Shown: piece after piece, positions 41,577 to 51,089 of the stretch
How the letters are laid out: each line of letters begins with the position of its first letter
How positions within the stretch are numbered: position 1 is the first letter of the stretch
Source: Antarcticibacterium sp. 1MA-6-2
GTDB taxonomy: Bacteria > Bacteroidota > Bacteroidia > Flavobacteriales > Flavobacteriaceae
Reading direction: 5' to 3'
Assembly (NCBI RefSeq): GCF_021535135.1
Contig: NZ_CP091036.1
Span: 3,844,001-3,908,000 of the forward strand
DNA: 64,000 nucleotides
Translations under genes and position numbers: made by a program
Notes under the pieces: model-generated
The model's input: the letters and a program-made list of their open reading frames with translations, nothing else
What the model was told of the DNA's origin: nothing
The model's database searches: none

Positions 41577-42297
41577 TGGTTTTTCCAAATCTTCGTTCTC
41601 TGGTTTGATAATTATAAATGGCCTCGTAGAGATTTTCCCTTCGGAAATCCGGCCATAAGATGTTTGTAAAATATAACTCGGCATAAGCTATTTGCCACAA
41701 TAAAAAATTGCTTATTCGTTGCTCTCCACTGGTGCGGATCAATAGATCTACGTCGGGTAAATTTTGGGTGTAAAGATGCTGATTTATAATTGATTCATCA
41801 ATAGCATCAAGGGATAATTCCTCATTTTTTACTTTTTCACATAAATCCTTTACGACGTGGATTAGTTCTTCCCGGGATCCATAACTTAAAGCCAGGGTAA
41901 GAACCATTCGTTCGTTACCCGCAGTTTTATCGATTACCTCCTTCAGCTCTTTTTGGGCTTTTTTGGGAAGGCTATCTATATTGCCAATTGCATTCAGCTT
42001 AATGTTGTTTTCTGTTAAGGTCTTAATTTCCTTTTTCAGGGAGTTCACCAGGAGACGCATCAAAGTATCGACCTCTCTTTTTGGCCTATTCCAGTTTTCA
42101 GTAGAAAAAGCATAAAGGGTTAGGAATTTTACACCTAACTCGGCACATCCTTCTACTACATCGCGTACAGCTTTTGTGCCTTCTTCATGTCCAAACGCCC
42201 GCAGGAGGCCTTTTTGTTTTGCCCATCGCCCGTTCCCGTCCATTATAACGGAAACATGTTGTGGCAGGCGCTGGATGTCGATTTTTTCTTTGAACAT
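41560..42297 (-). CDS. uppS: Undecaprenyl diphosphate synthase
   Basis: 245 residues. The enzyme condenses eight isopentenyl units onto farnesyl diphosphate to make the lipid carrier for peptidoglycan and surface polysaccharides. The catalytic Asp is in VIMDGNGRWAKQKG; other motifs are TLYAFSTENWNRP and DLLIRTSGEQRISNFLLWQIAYAEL. I chose the ATG at 42297 (MFKEKIDIQRLPQHVS) over an upstream one at 42336. It lies 7 bases after porG and overlaps bamA. Confidence 0.96.
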   Translation of the reverse strand: MFKEKIDIQRLPQHVSVIMDGNGRWAKQKGLLRAFGHEEGTKAVRDVVEGCAELGVKFLTLYAFSTENWNRPKREVDTLMRLLVNSLKKEIKTLTENNIKLNAIGNIDSLPKKAQKELKEVIDKTAGNERMVLTLALSYGSREELIHVVKDLCEKVKNEELSLDAIDESIINQHLYTQNLPDVDLLIRTSGEQRISNFLLWQIAYAELYFTNILWPDFRRENLYEAIYNYQTRERRFGKTSEQIS

Positions 42298-42304
42298 TAT
42301 TTTT

Positions 42305-43012
42305 TTAAAAATGAGAGTAGCAGGGTTTTCTTCCAAAGGTAAAGGTAAGGCTCACGCCTGAGAACACATACCAATCTGTAGTATTTGTGTTTCCAAATTC
42401 CCTTGGAGGATTCCGGCGGCCCAGTACCTCTTGTGGATTGCTCCCGTCCATATTGTCGGTAAAGGTATATCTCGCACCCACTTCTACTGCAGCAATTATT
42501 CTTCGGGTAATTGTTTGTTTATATCCAAAAACCATAGGTATTGAAAATTCCCAGTTATCACCCTGGGGTTCCAGGATTCCTTTTGCTGGCCTATCCCGGT
42601 CCAGTAAGTGATGCTTGGAATTAAAGTAAGTAATACCAGTGTACAAATAGGGGGTACTCTGTTCTTCAGCTTCGCTTAGATCAAAAGACCAAAAATTAAA
42701 TTCCAGCCCCAGTGAAGCTTCAGCAACGTGGTTGCTAAAAGAATAACCTCTTTGTTGTCTTCTCACCTGGTTCGAACTTGCGTCATTAGCCTGTATATCA
42801 GCATATAATAAACTAAATCTAAAACTGTGCCTGTCACTGCGGTTCCATTTTACCAATCCACCTGCCACCAGGCTATTGGGATTGATATAGGTTGTACTAC
42901 CCACATCTCCTATATAATTTGCACCTCCAATAAAACCTCCTATTTCAAACATCTGGGCAGAGGCTACTTGAGTGCAGGCAAACAAGAAAATTAGAAAAAA
43001 GGTATGCCTCAT
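42305..43012 (-). CDS. porG: T9SS protein PorG (DUF6089)
   Basis: 235 residues. Signal peptide TFFLIFLFACTQVASAQ, then MFEIGGFIGGANYIGDVG, the start of the DUF6089 domain, an eight-strand-type barrel with a final FGRKPC motif. PorG is an outer-membrane part of the type IX secretion system, first defined in Porphyromonas gingivalis, where porG, uppS, bamA and two ompH genes follow in the same order. That shared order and the sequence support the name, although the family is variable. Confidence 0.8.
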   Translation of the reverse strand: MRHTFFLIFLFACTQVASAQMFEIGGFIGGANYIGDVGSTTYINPNSLVAGGLVKWNRSDRHSFRFSLLYADIQANDASSNQVRRQQRGYSFSNHVAEASLGLEFNFWSFDLSEAEEQSTPYLYTGITYFNSKHHLLDRDRPAKGILEPQGDNWEFSIPMVFGYKQTITRRIIAAVEVGARYTFTDNMDGSNPQEVLGRRNPPREFGNTNTTDWYVFSGVSLTFTFGRKPCYSHF

Positions 43013-43029
43013 AGGTCTTCAAAAGTTTG

Positions 43030-43058
43030 CAAATATAACAATTATGTTTGCCCTGCAA
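43030..43058 (-). promoter_or_regulatory. Bacteroidota-type promoter for porG-uppS-bamA-ompH
   Basis: On the minus strand: TTG at 43058-43056, 18 bases, then TATATTTG at 43037-43030, 18 bases before the porG ATG. The match to TTG / TAnnTTTG is exact. Confidence 0.65.
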
Positions 43059-43111
43059 TAATTTGAGCAAATTAGTATATGTCTATAAACAAATATTGAA
43101 TGGATTTATTG

Positions 43112-43996
43112 TTAGTTCCTGCGGTCTTCCCCCCATAATAATTTTTTCCGGAGGGTTTGTAGGAAACTGTCTGTATGTAGTTCTACCATACTTATTTTAA
43201 ATGGCGCGGTCTTAATAGTAATTGTAGTTTCATTACTAAGCGTTGCAATACGTGAATCCATGGAAACAAGATAATTGTTTTCACGACCCGATACCTTTAA
43301 GGTAATCTTTGTGTTATCTTTTATTACCAGGGGACGTGCATTAAGGTTGTGCGGTGCAATAGGGGTAATAACAAGTGCATCGGTATTAGGTACAATAATA
43401 AGTCCGCCACAGCTAAGAGAATATCCTGTTGAACTAGTAGGAGTGGAAATTATAAGTCCGTCAGCCCAATAGGAGGTAAGGCACTTATCGTCCAGCCAGG
43501 TTTCAACTGTAATCATAGACGTGGTATTTTTACGGCTAACTGCTATTTCGTTTAGAGCAAAATTATTTTCCCCAATCTCTTCACTTGGAGGATCGGTTTC
43601 AATACTTAACACGGTCCTTTCAGAAATAGAATATTTTTTTTGAAGCAAGGTTGAGATGGATCTGGCAATTTCTTCCTTTTGTATCGTGGCCAAAAATCCC
43701 AGGCGGCCTGTATTAATTCCAAGAATAGGAATATTAAGGTCTCTTATAAAATTGATGGATTTTAAAATAGTCCCGTCTCCTCCAATACTAAAGAAAAGGT
43801 CAAAAGATGGGTCCAGTTCTTCAAATGTGCTGAAGTGGTTATATTCTTTGGTAACCGTTTTGTTATTTTGAATGAGGTGCAGGAATTCTTTCTCTATTAC
43901 GATCTGGATATTATCTCTTTCCAGAGCATTCAGCAATTCCTGGATATACTTACCCGAGTCCTGATGATAGAATTGACCATAAATCCCTACTTTCAT
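43112..43996 (-). CDS. nadK: NAD kinase
   Basis: 294 residues. It phosphorylates NAD to NADP in the cytoplasm. Key motifs are FFSIGGDGTILKS (ATP/NAD-binding GGDG), ILGINTGRLGFLA, LNEIAVSRK and the region STPTSSTGYSLSCGGLIIVP. The start MKVGIYGQFYHQDSG matches the family. It lies 37 bases after the repaired stop of the CBS protein gene, so the two likely share a transcript; the porG promoter follows. Confidence 0.95.
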   Translation of the reverse strand: MKVGIYGQFYHQDSGKYIQELLNALERDNIQIVIEKEFLHLIQNNKTVTKEYNHFSTFEELDPSFDLFFSIGGDGTILKSINFIRDLNIPILGINTGRLGFLATIQKEEIARSISTLLQKKYSISERTVLSIETDPPSEEIGENNFALNEIAVSRKNTTSMITVETWLDDKCLTSYWADGLIISTPTSSTGYSLSCGGLIIVPNTDALVITPIAPHNLNARPLVIKDNTKITLKVSGRENNYLVSMDSRIATLSNETTITIKTAPFKISMVELHTDSFLQTLRKKLLWGEDRRN

Positions 43997-44033
43997 TTAT
44001 CTGTTTTTAATGCTGATTTTTTGCAGCTTTGAA

Positions 44034-44691
44034 TTACATGTTCAGGTACCTGTCCAAATATTCTGAACGATCTTTGAGGTTTTCTCTAAAACTGTCTTCC
44101 TGATGATCAGATATTATAGTGTAACCATATCTGCGGAAGGTTTGGAAGGATTTCATTTAATGCAGTTGTACTAAGTTTTATGGTTACTTGCGTAAGACCC
44201 TCTTCTTTCGATGAAACGAACATTCCCAATAAAGCAGCATTGTGGGATTCTACGATCTGGCCTATTTCACTGAAGGAATAATCCCTCACTCCTTTTTCCA
44301 GGACAAGGATCCCGCCCCGCTCGTTAAGAAAAGGGGTCTCGTTAAAAGAATTTATGATATCGTGCAACTCAAGGTAACCCAGGTATTTATTTTCTGTATT
44401 TAAAACAGGAAGAATATTTGTTTGGTTGAGGGCAAAGACCTGAAGAGTTTCAAGCCAATGATCATCCTGCCTTGCAAAAAATCCATCGAGCGTATATTGA
44501 TAATCGGCAATAGTTTTATCTCCATCGAGGCAGCGAATGTCAGTTTCAGAAATACAACCCAAATATACTCCGTCATTTTCAACGGGAAGGTGAGAATAAG
44601 TGAGTTCATTAAAAACCACCTGTAGGTCTTTAATGCTTTCCTCAAGGTGACAAATTTCAATGTCGTTTAAAATAAAAGAATCAATACTCAT
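44034..44691 (-). CDS. CBS domain protein (one frameshift)
   Basis: About 219 residues with two CBS domains (about 1-60 and 75-135), followed by a ACT-like region (GMFVSSKEEGLTQVTIKLS). CBS pairs bind adenine nucleotides and act as energy sensors. The frame ends at 44107 with unrelated residues; deleting one base in the CTTCCAAA stretch (44141-44146) instead gives TFRRYGYTIISDHQEDSFRENL, the family C-terminus, with a stop at 44036. It is next to nadK and divergent from pdxJ. The function is unknown. Confidence 0.82.
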
Positions 44692-44734
44692 ACTTCCATG
44701 CCGTTTGAGTGCAAATTAATTAAAATAATATTCA

Positions 44735-44762
44735 TTGAGGCATCCTCAACTTCGTATTTTTG
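44735..44762 (+). promoter_or_regulatory. Bacteroidota-type promoter for pdxJ
   Basis: TTG at 44735-44737, 17 bases, then TATTTTTG at 44755-44762, 21 bases before the pdxJ ATG. Exact consensus match. Confidence 0.65.
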
Positions 44763-44783
44763 TTAATTCAAACCCAAAAGAGA

Positions 44784-45500
44784 ATGACGAAATTAAGTGT
44801 TAATATCAATAAAATTGCGACCCTTAGAAATGCCCGTGGAGGTAATGTACCTAATCTAGTAGAGTTTACAAAAAACATTGAGCGTTTTGGTGCGCAGGGA
44901 ATAACAGTTCATCCAAGACCTGATGAGAGGCATATCAGGTACGCTGATGTTTTTGAGTTAAAACCCGTTGTTACTACGGAATTCAACATCGAAGGAAACC
45001 CGGTGCCAAAATTCATAGATCTTGTACTTCAGGTAAAGCCGGAGCAGGTGACCCTGGTGCCAGATGCTGAAGATGCCATTACTTCCAATGCAGGCTGGGA
45101 TACAAAAAAACATAAAGATTTTCTAAAAGAGGTAATTTCAGAATTCAATAACAACGGCATAAGAACTTCCATTTTCCTTGATCCCGATGCAGCCCAGGTA
45201 GAACATGCAGCAGCAACAGGGACTAACAGGATTGAACTTTATACTGAAGATTATGCGACACAATATGCGGCCGGAAATAAAGAAGCAGTACTAAAATATG
45301 CCGAATGCTCCAGGGCTGCAGCCGCTGCGGGATTAGGAGTTAATGCTTACTACGATCTTTCCCTGGATAACATAAAATACTTTATAGAGCAGGTGCCGGA
45401 AATACAGGAGGTTTCTATAGGCCACGCTTTGATTACTGAAGCTCTTTATTTTGGTCTTGAGGCAACAATTGAAAAATACTTAAATCAATTGCAATCATGA
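44784..45500 (+). CDS. pdxJ: Pyridoxine 5'-phosphate synthase
   Basis: 238 residues. PdxJ joins aminoacetone phosphate and deoxyxylulose 5-phosphate to form pyridoxine 5'-phosphate, in the cytoplasm. Motifs: KLSVNINKIATLRNARGG, GITVHPRPDERHI, TLVPDAE, FLDPD, NRIELYTE and SIGHALITEALYFG. The ATG at 44784 (MTKLSVNINKIA) is chosen over a start 24 bases upstream, because that one lies too close to the promoter. Stop overlaps the next ATG (ATGA). Confidence 0.96.
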   Translation: MTKLSVNINKIATLRNARGGNVPNLVEFTKNIERFGAQGITVHPRPDERHIRYADVFELKPVVTTEFNIEGNPVPKFIDLVLQVKPEQVTLVPDAEDAITSNAGWDTKKHKDFLKEVISEFNNNGIRTSIFLDPDAAQVEHAAATGTNRIELYTEDYATQYAAGNKEAVLKYAECSRAAAAAGLGVNAYYDLSLDNIKYFIEQVPEIQEVSIGHALITEALYFGLEATIEKYLNQLQS

Positions 45501-46261
45501 TAGAACTACATTCAACAATTGTGGGAGAAGGAAAACCGCTGGTAGTACTTCACGGGTTTTTAGGAATGAGTGATAATTGGAAAACTATAGGCAGTAAATT
45601 TGGCGGGGAAGGTTATGAGGTACATTTACTGGACCAGCGAAACCACGGAAGAAGCCCGCATACAGAAGAGATGAATTACAGTGTAATGGCAGAGGATGTG
45701 GTGCAGTACTGTAAAACCCGAAATCTTGAAAATATTATACTTCTGGGTCATTCTATGGGGGGCAAAGTAGCTATGCAGGTTGCAGGAGAAAACCCTTCAC
45801 TGGTGGAAAAACTTATAGTGGTGGATATTAGTCCCAAATATTACTCCCCTCACCACCAAACAATTCTGGAAGGCTTAACTGCCCTGGATAATGAAACTAT
45901 TACATCCCGGGGGGATGCAGAGGATTTTCTTTCAGATTATATAAAAGATAAAGGAACCCGACTATTTCTTCTGAAGAACCTTTACTGGAAAACAAAGGAA
46001 AAACTGGCCTTGAGGCTGAACTTAAAAGTCCTTAAAGAAAAGATAGAAGAAGTGGGAAAAGCTTTGCAATCGGGTGTAAAATATGATAAGCCAAGCCTGT
46101 TTATAAAAGGAGCTAAATCTGATTATATAACCGCTGAAGATGAGGATCTTATCCGCCTTCATTTTCCTAACGCCAAAATAGTTACAGTAGCAGGTGCAGG
46201 ACATTGGGTACATGCAGAAAATATGGAAGAATTTTATAGTAAGGTTATGAGTTTCATTTAG
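45497..46261 (+). CDS. Alpha/beta-hydrolase, YbfF/acyl-CoA esterase type
   Basis: 254 residues. VVLHGFLGMSDNW carries the oxyanion region, DQRNHGRSPH is typical of the YbfF-like group, the nucleophile is in LLGHSMGGKVAM, and the catalytic His is in GAGHWVHAE. No signal peptide, so cytoplasmic. The substrate is unknown. The start overlaps the pdxJ stop by four bases, showing co-transcription; this pairing with pdxJ is frequent in the family as far as I recall. Confidence 0.88.
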   Translation: MIELHSTIVGEGKPLVVLHGFLGMSDNWKTIGSKFGGEGYEVHLLDQRNHGRSPHTEEMNYSVMAEDVVQYCKTRNLENIILLGHSMGGKVAMQVAGENPSLVEKLIVVDISPKYYSPHHQTILEGLTALDNETITSRGDAEDFLSDYIKDKGTRLFLLKNLYWKTKEKLALRLNLKVLKEKIEEVGKALQSGVKYDKPSLFIKGAKSDYITAEDEDLIRLHFPNAKIVTVAGAGHWVHAENMEEFYSKVMSFI

Positions 46262-46381
46262 TTAACTTTAAACTTATTATGTATGCATAATAAATAGGGC
46301 GACTTTCTTGCGAAATATTTATTTTATCTTAATTTTGATGAGGTGAAATCATTCGCATTTTAATTAAATCCTAAATTTATT

Positions 46382-47633
46382 ATGAAAAAATTATTTTTCC
46401 TTACGGCTTTCGCCTTAGCTACGGCTGTGGGTTATGCCGGGGGATACCGTGTGAGTTTGCAGGGACAACGAGCCCTGGCAATGGGACACACAGGGGTGGC
46501 AGTTGTTAACAGTGCCGAGCTTGGATTTTTTAACCCCGCAGGTCTTGTTTACCTTGAAAACAAATTAAATGTTTCTGCCGGAGTAAGTGCCGTATTTTCT
46601 GATGTGGTATGGCAAAATGAGGAGTTCGGGCAAACTTCACGTACAGACAGCCCGGTGGGAACACCATTCTACCTGTATGCATCCTATAAAGTTAATGACT
46701 GGATGGCATTAGGATTAAGTGTCTATACTCCATATGGAAGTGCTGTATCCTGGGAGGATGATTGGGCTTAGTTCTCACCTGGTAAATAACATTGACCTTC
46801 AGGCAATATACGTGCAATCAGTAGTTTCTCTAAAGTTTAATGAATACTTAAGTTTTGGTGGTGGTCCCATTTATGTAACCGGGGGCGTTAACTTTAACAG
46901 GAATCTAAACCGAACACTAAGTGATCTTGAGGGAAACAGGAGCAATGTCACTGTAGATGCCAGCGGAGTTAGTGCCTGGGGATGGTCTGCCAGTGCACTG
47001 TTTTCACCAACAGAAGATTTTAGGATAGGATTTAATTACAGGTCAGAAATTATTCTTGAGGCTGAAGGCGGGGAAGCAACTTTTTCCAATATTCCCAATT
47101 CTCCTTTAACTCCCTTTGCAAACACTACTTTTGATGCGTCCTTACCTATGCCTGCTGAATTGAGTTTAGGTCTTTCCTACGAATTCCAGGACAAATGGCT
47201 GTTTGCTTTTGATTACAATCAAACCCTGTGGAGCGTATATGAATCCCTGGATCTCAACTTTGCCAATCCAGGTATCCCTGATTCTCAGAATGCAAGAAAT
47301 TATAAAGATTCTTCAATATACAGGTTCGGTTTACAGTATGAAGCCAGCCAGTTATTCACTTTACGGGCCGGATATTATTTTGATGAATCTCCCGTACAGG
47401 AAGGTTATTTCGCCCCGGAAACTCCAAGAAATGACTCTCACGGATTTACAGGTGGATTATCTCTTAATTTAAGTGACAAATTTTCTATTGATGGATCATT
47501 CCTCTACATCCGTTTTGCTGAAGTAGATGCTTCATATGACTATTATCTTGAAAACGGGCAGGCAGTGCCTTTTGGAGGAACTTACAAATCCTCTGCTTTT
47601 GTCCCTGGAATTGGGGTGACTTATAAATTATAA
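46382..47633 (+). CDS. OmpP1/FadL/TodX family outer-membrane transporter (one frameshift)
   Basis: About 416 residues. Signal peptide LFFLTAFALATAVGYAGGYRV, then the FadL family opening RVSLQGQRALAMGHTGVAVV and NPAGLVYLENKLNVSAG, and a barrel ending in FVPGIGVTYKL. FadL-type channels take up hydrophobic compounds such as long-chain fatty acids. The frame stops at 46771 in GGGCTTAGTTC; reading GGGCTGGTTC gives WEDDWAGSHLVNNIDL, a continuous match. It lies 120 bases after the hydrolase gene and 19 bases before the SGNH gene. Confidence 0.9.
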
Positions 47634-47652
47634 TTTCAATCAAGATCAAACA

Positions 47653-49216
47653 ATGAAAAACTATATAAAATATTTACCTATCCTGGCTCTGGGTTTTACA
47701 GCCTGTGAACCGGAACTGGAAAATCCAATTGACGAACCGGGTTTTTACAGCAATGGAGAAGCAGATTTTTCTAACTACGTGGCCCTGGGTAATTCGCTTA
47801 CTGCAGGCTACGCAGATGGTGCTCTTTACATAACGGGTCAGGAAAACAGCTATCCAAATATCCTTGCCGGGCAATTTGCTTTGGTGCAGGAAACAGGAGA
47901 ATTTCTACAACCTTTAGTGGCAGACAATACCGGAGGCCTACTTGCTGCCGGAACACAAATAACTTCCAACAGGCGTGTATTGGCCGTAGGTAGCGGTGGA
48001 AATCCTTCTCCTGTAGTTTTAAGCGGTACACCCACAACAGACATCGTAAATACACTTTCGGGTCCTTTTAATAACATGGGAACACCCGGAGCAAAAAGTT
48101 ATCACCTCCTTGCTCCCGGTTATGGAAATCTTTCCGGAGTATCTACAGGAATGGCAAACCCTTATTTTGTTCGCTTTGCATCCTCACCGGAAACTTCGGT
48201 ACTTGCAGATGCTATTGCTCAAAATCCTACTTTTTTCTCCCTGTGGATAGGAAACAATGATGTACTTAGTTATGCAACTTCTGGTGGAGTGGGAGTAGAT
48301 CAATCAGGGAATCCCGATCCTTCTACTTATGGTAGCAATGATATTACAGATCCTAACGTTTTTGCAGCTGTATATTCCCAAATGGTAACCGCCTTAACAG
48401 GAACCGGGGCAGAGGGAGTACTTATTAATATCCCCGATGTTACTACAGTTCCGTTCTTTACTACGGTTCCAAATAATGCACTTGCTCTTGATGCAGAGAC
48501 AGCGGCCAGTTTAACAGGATATTTCCAGGCGGTTGCAGGAATCCTTACCCAGGGTTTAATGCAGCAGGGACTACCTGCGGCGCAGGCTCAGGCTTTGGCT
48601 TCCCAATATGCCATCACTTTTAATGCCAGTCCTAACTTAGTTTTTAATAGATGTGCTTATTACGTCAACAAACCCTTTGGGCTTCCGTCAAATGACTGAG
48701 GAAGAAATGCTTGTGCTTACGATAAATCAGTCTGCTTTGGCAGAAGGTTATGGATCAGTAAGGATCACTCCGGAAGTAATGCAGGTACTTGGAATCCTTC
48801 AACAGGGAGGGCAGCCTACCCAGGAACAGGCACAACTGGTACTTAATGGGGTAGACGCTATAGATGATAAGGATGCCTTAGATACAGAGGAGCTGGGTAA
48901 TATTAAAGCTGCTACTACTGCTTACAACGCTACTATAAAAGCTCTTGCAGAGGCAAATGGTCTTGCATATGTTAATTCTAACGCGCTGCTCACGCAGGTA
49001 GCCACAGGAGGGATAGCCTTTGATGCAGGTACTTTGACATCAACCTTTGTAACGGGAGGCGCTTTTTCTCTTGATGGGGTTCACCCAACTCCACGAGGAC
49101 AGGCTTTAATTGCTAATGAAATTATTGAGCAAATAAATACAGTCTATAATTCAACCGTTCCCAAAGTTAATATCGGGAATTACGGTACTGTTACTTTAAG
49201 CAACAACCTGCAGTAG
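47653..49216 (+). CDS. Secreted SGNH/GDSL hydrolase, lipoprotein (one frameshift)
   Basis: About 521 residues. Signal and lipobox ILALGFTAC suggest a lipoprotein. SGNH blocks: block I GNSLTAGYAD (Gly-Asn-Ser in place of the usual GDS), block III WIGNNDVL, and block V DGVHPT with the Asp/His pair. Frame changes in CTTAG (48636-48640); reading CTGG gives PNWFLIDVLITSTNPLG and the protein continues to 49216. The gene sits directly after the FadL-like porin gene, which suggests joint handling of lipid substrates: hydrolysis at the surface, then uptake. Confidence 0.85.
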
Positions 49217-49253
49217 TTTGCAGTAGTTCTATTAATAAAATCATAAAATGAGG

Positions 49254-49283
49254 GCGCCGGGAACATTTCCGGCGCTTTTTTTT
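49254..49283 (+). terminator. Rho-independent terminator after the SGNH hydrolase gene
   Basis: GC-rich stem GCGCCGG / CCGGCGC with an 8-base loop, followed by TTTTTTTT. One of the strongest terminators in the window. Confidence 0.9.
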
Positions 49284-49312
49284 GCAATTTTGTGAAACTT
49301 TAAAAGTTTACT

Positions 49313-49654
49313 ATGAAGTTTTTAATTCGCATTCTCCTTACTGCTATTGTAGTTTTTTTGTTGGCCAGGTTCCTTCCGGGAGTCGGTGTAACAGGATATT
49401 TAACTGCAATAATTGTAGCGGTTGTGCTGGCAATACTTAACCTGATTGTAAAACCAATTCTCGTGCTGTTCACTTTGCCCGTCACCATCGTTACCTTTGG
49501 ATTATTCCTGCTTGTAATTAATGCCGTAATTATTCTTCTGGCAGATGCCTTTATAACAGGTTTTAATGTAGATGGGTTTTGGGTGGCACTAATTTTCAGT
49601 CTGTTACTGTCAATCGTCCAGTCAATCCTGTTCTCGGTTCTTCCTGAAGATTAG
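49313..49654 (+). CDS. Small four-helix membrane protein, phage holin 4-2 family (DUF)
   Basis: 113 residues, four membrane helices (FLIRILLTAIVVFLLARFL; LTAIIVAVVLAILNLIV; PVTIVTFGLFLLVINAVIILLAD; WVALIFSLLLSIVQSIL) with the conserved NLIVKPIL and TFGLFLLVINA. Despite the phage holin family name, it is a common chromosomal membrane protein in Bacteroidota and no phage genes are nearby. Function unknown. Confidence 0.85.
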   Translation: MKFLIRILLTAIVVFLLARFLPGVGVTGYLTAIIVAVVLAILNLIVKPILVLFTLPVTIVTFGLFLLVINAVIILLADAFITGFNVDGFWVALIFSLLLSIVQSILFSVLPED

Positions 49655-49684
49655 AAGACTGCTGAAATCCAGCAATTTGAAACT

Positions 49685-49714
49685 TTGTACGCAACTAAAA
49701 AATACGTACTTTTG
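49685..49714 (+). promoter_or_regulatory. Bacteroidota-type promoter for the trigger factor gene
   Basis: TTG at 49685-49687, 19 bases, then TACTTTTG at 49707-49714, 26 bases before the ATG. Exact consensus match. Confidence 0.65.
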
Positions 49715-49740
49715 CACTCCAATTTTTATAACAAGTTAAA

Positions 49741-51063
49741 ATGAATATTACCAGAGAGAATATAGATGATTTAAATGCGATAGTTAAAGTTGATATCGCG
49801 AAAGAGGACTATAGCGGCAAGGTTGAAAAGATCTTAAAAGATTATCGTAAAAATGCCAATATACCTGGGTTCAGGAAAGGCCATGTTCCTATGGGAATGG
49901 TTAAGAAACAATACGGTAAAGCCGTTTTGGTAGATGAGGTAAACAAATTATTACAGGACGCTCTCAATAAATATTTAATCGAGGAAAAGTTGGATGTACT
50001 TGGGAATCCGCTTCCAAAGGAACAGGAAAATTTTGACTGGGATCAGGAAACATACAGCTTTGAATTTGAATTGGGACTCTCTCCACAGTTTGATGTTACA
50101 TTAGAAACAAAGGAGCCTATCACCCATTATAAGATCGTTGCTTATGAGGAAATGATCGATAACCAGATCAAGCATATTCAAAAGCAATATGGAAAATTGG
50201 TTTCTAAGGATGTAGTTGAAGAAGGAGATGTGGTAGCAGGTACTTTCACTAATGAAGAAGAAGGAATTGACAGTCAAACTTCACTTCCTTTAGATTCTCT
50301 GAATGGTAAAGAAAATCAGGATAAGTTTATAGGGGCGAAGGTTGGTGATACTATAACTCTTAATACTAACGGCTTGTTTGAAGATGATCACAAGTTGATG
50401 GATTTTCTTAAGGTAGAGCACGATAAAGCCCATGGCCTTAGTGTAGATGTTACCTTCACTATTTCAGAAGTAAACAGGCAGGAACTTGCAGATCTTGATC
50501 AGGAGTTGTTTGATAAGCTCTTCGGAAAAGATGAAGTAAAAAGCGTAGACGAGTTGAAGGAGAAGATCAAGGAGGATGCTGCAAAACAATTCCGCCAGCA
50601 AAGCGATCAGCAATTATTAAATGATGTGACTGAAGCGCTTATAGAAAACAACAAATTTGATCTTCCTAAAGAATTCCTTCAGAAGTGGATACAAACAGTA
50701 GGGGAAAAACCTTTGACCGAGGAAGAAGCAAAGGAAGAATATGAAAAGAGTGAACAGGGGCTTCGTTTCCAGTTGATTGAAGGAAAAATGATTAGGGAGA
50801 ACAACCTGGAAGTGAAATTTGAAGATCTTAAATCTTTTACTACCGACAGGATAAAAGAGCAAATGGCCCAGTTTGGTCAAACAGATCCTGAGCAAAAGGA
50901 ACTGGATGATATTGCTGCCCGCGTTCTTTCAAATCAGGATGAGGTTAAGAGATTATCAGAGCAGTTAATGAATGAAAAACTTCTTGGTTTTTACAAGGAG
51001 AATATTAAACTGGAAGAGAAGGAAGTAACTTATGAAGAGTTCGTTAAAGAGATCTATAAGTAG
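49741..51063 (+). CDS. tig: Trigger factor, ribosome-associated chaperone
   Basis: 440 residues. The ribosome-binding N-terminal domain has NIPGFRKGHVPMGMVKKQYG (the GFRxGxxP signature binds ribosomal protein L23). The PPIase-like middle domain (about 150-245) is degenerate, as usual in Bacteroidota, and the C-terminal arm-forming helices follow (about 260-440). It catches nascent chains at the tunnel exit. clpP and clpX follow, the standard tig-clpP-clpX order of many bacteria; a terminator after tig suggests separate or partial read-through transcription. Confidence 0.95.
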   Translation: MNITRENIDDLNAIVKVDIAKEDYSGKVEKILKDYRKNANIPGFRKGHVPMGMVKKQYGKAVLVDEVNKLLQDALNKYLIEEKLDVLGNPLPKEQENFDWDQETYSFEFELGLSPQFDVTLETKEPITHYKIVAYEEMIDNQIKHIQKQYGKLVSKDVVEEGDVVAGTFTNEEEGIDSQTSLPLDSLNGKENQDKFIGAKVGDTITLNTNGLFEDDHKLMDFLKVEHDKAHGLSVDVTFTISEVNRQELADLDQELFDKLFGKDEVKSVDELKEKIKEDAAKQFRQQSDQQLLNDVTEALIENNKFDLPKEFLQKWIQTVGEKPLTEEEAKEEYEKSEQGLRFQLIEGKMIRENNLEVKFEDLKSFTTDRIKEQMAQFGQTDPEQKELDDIAARVLSNQDEVKRLSEQLMNEKLLGFYKENIKLEEKEVTYEEFVKEIYK

Positions 51064-51089
51064 ACTTTCTTAAATTTTATACATACCTT

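Noticed and set aside
41577..41684. Longer N-terminus of BamA starting inside uppS
   Set aside because: The extra 36 residues lie wholly within uppS in another frame and would hide the signal peptide; the GTG at 41576 fits better.
49313..49654. Phage holin-type gene as a sign of a prophage
   Set aside because: No other phage gene, integrase or attachment site is present; the family is common in Bacteroidota chromosomes.
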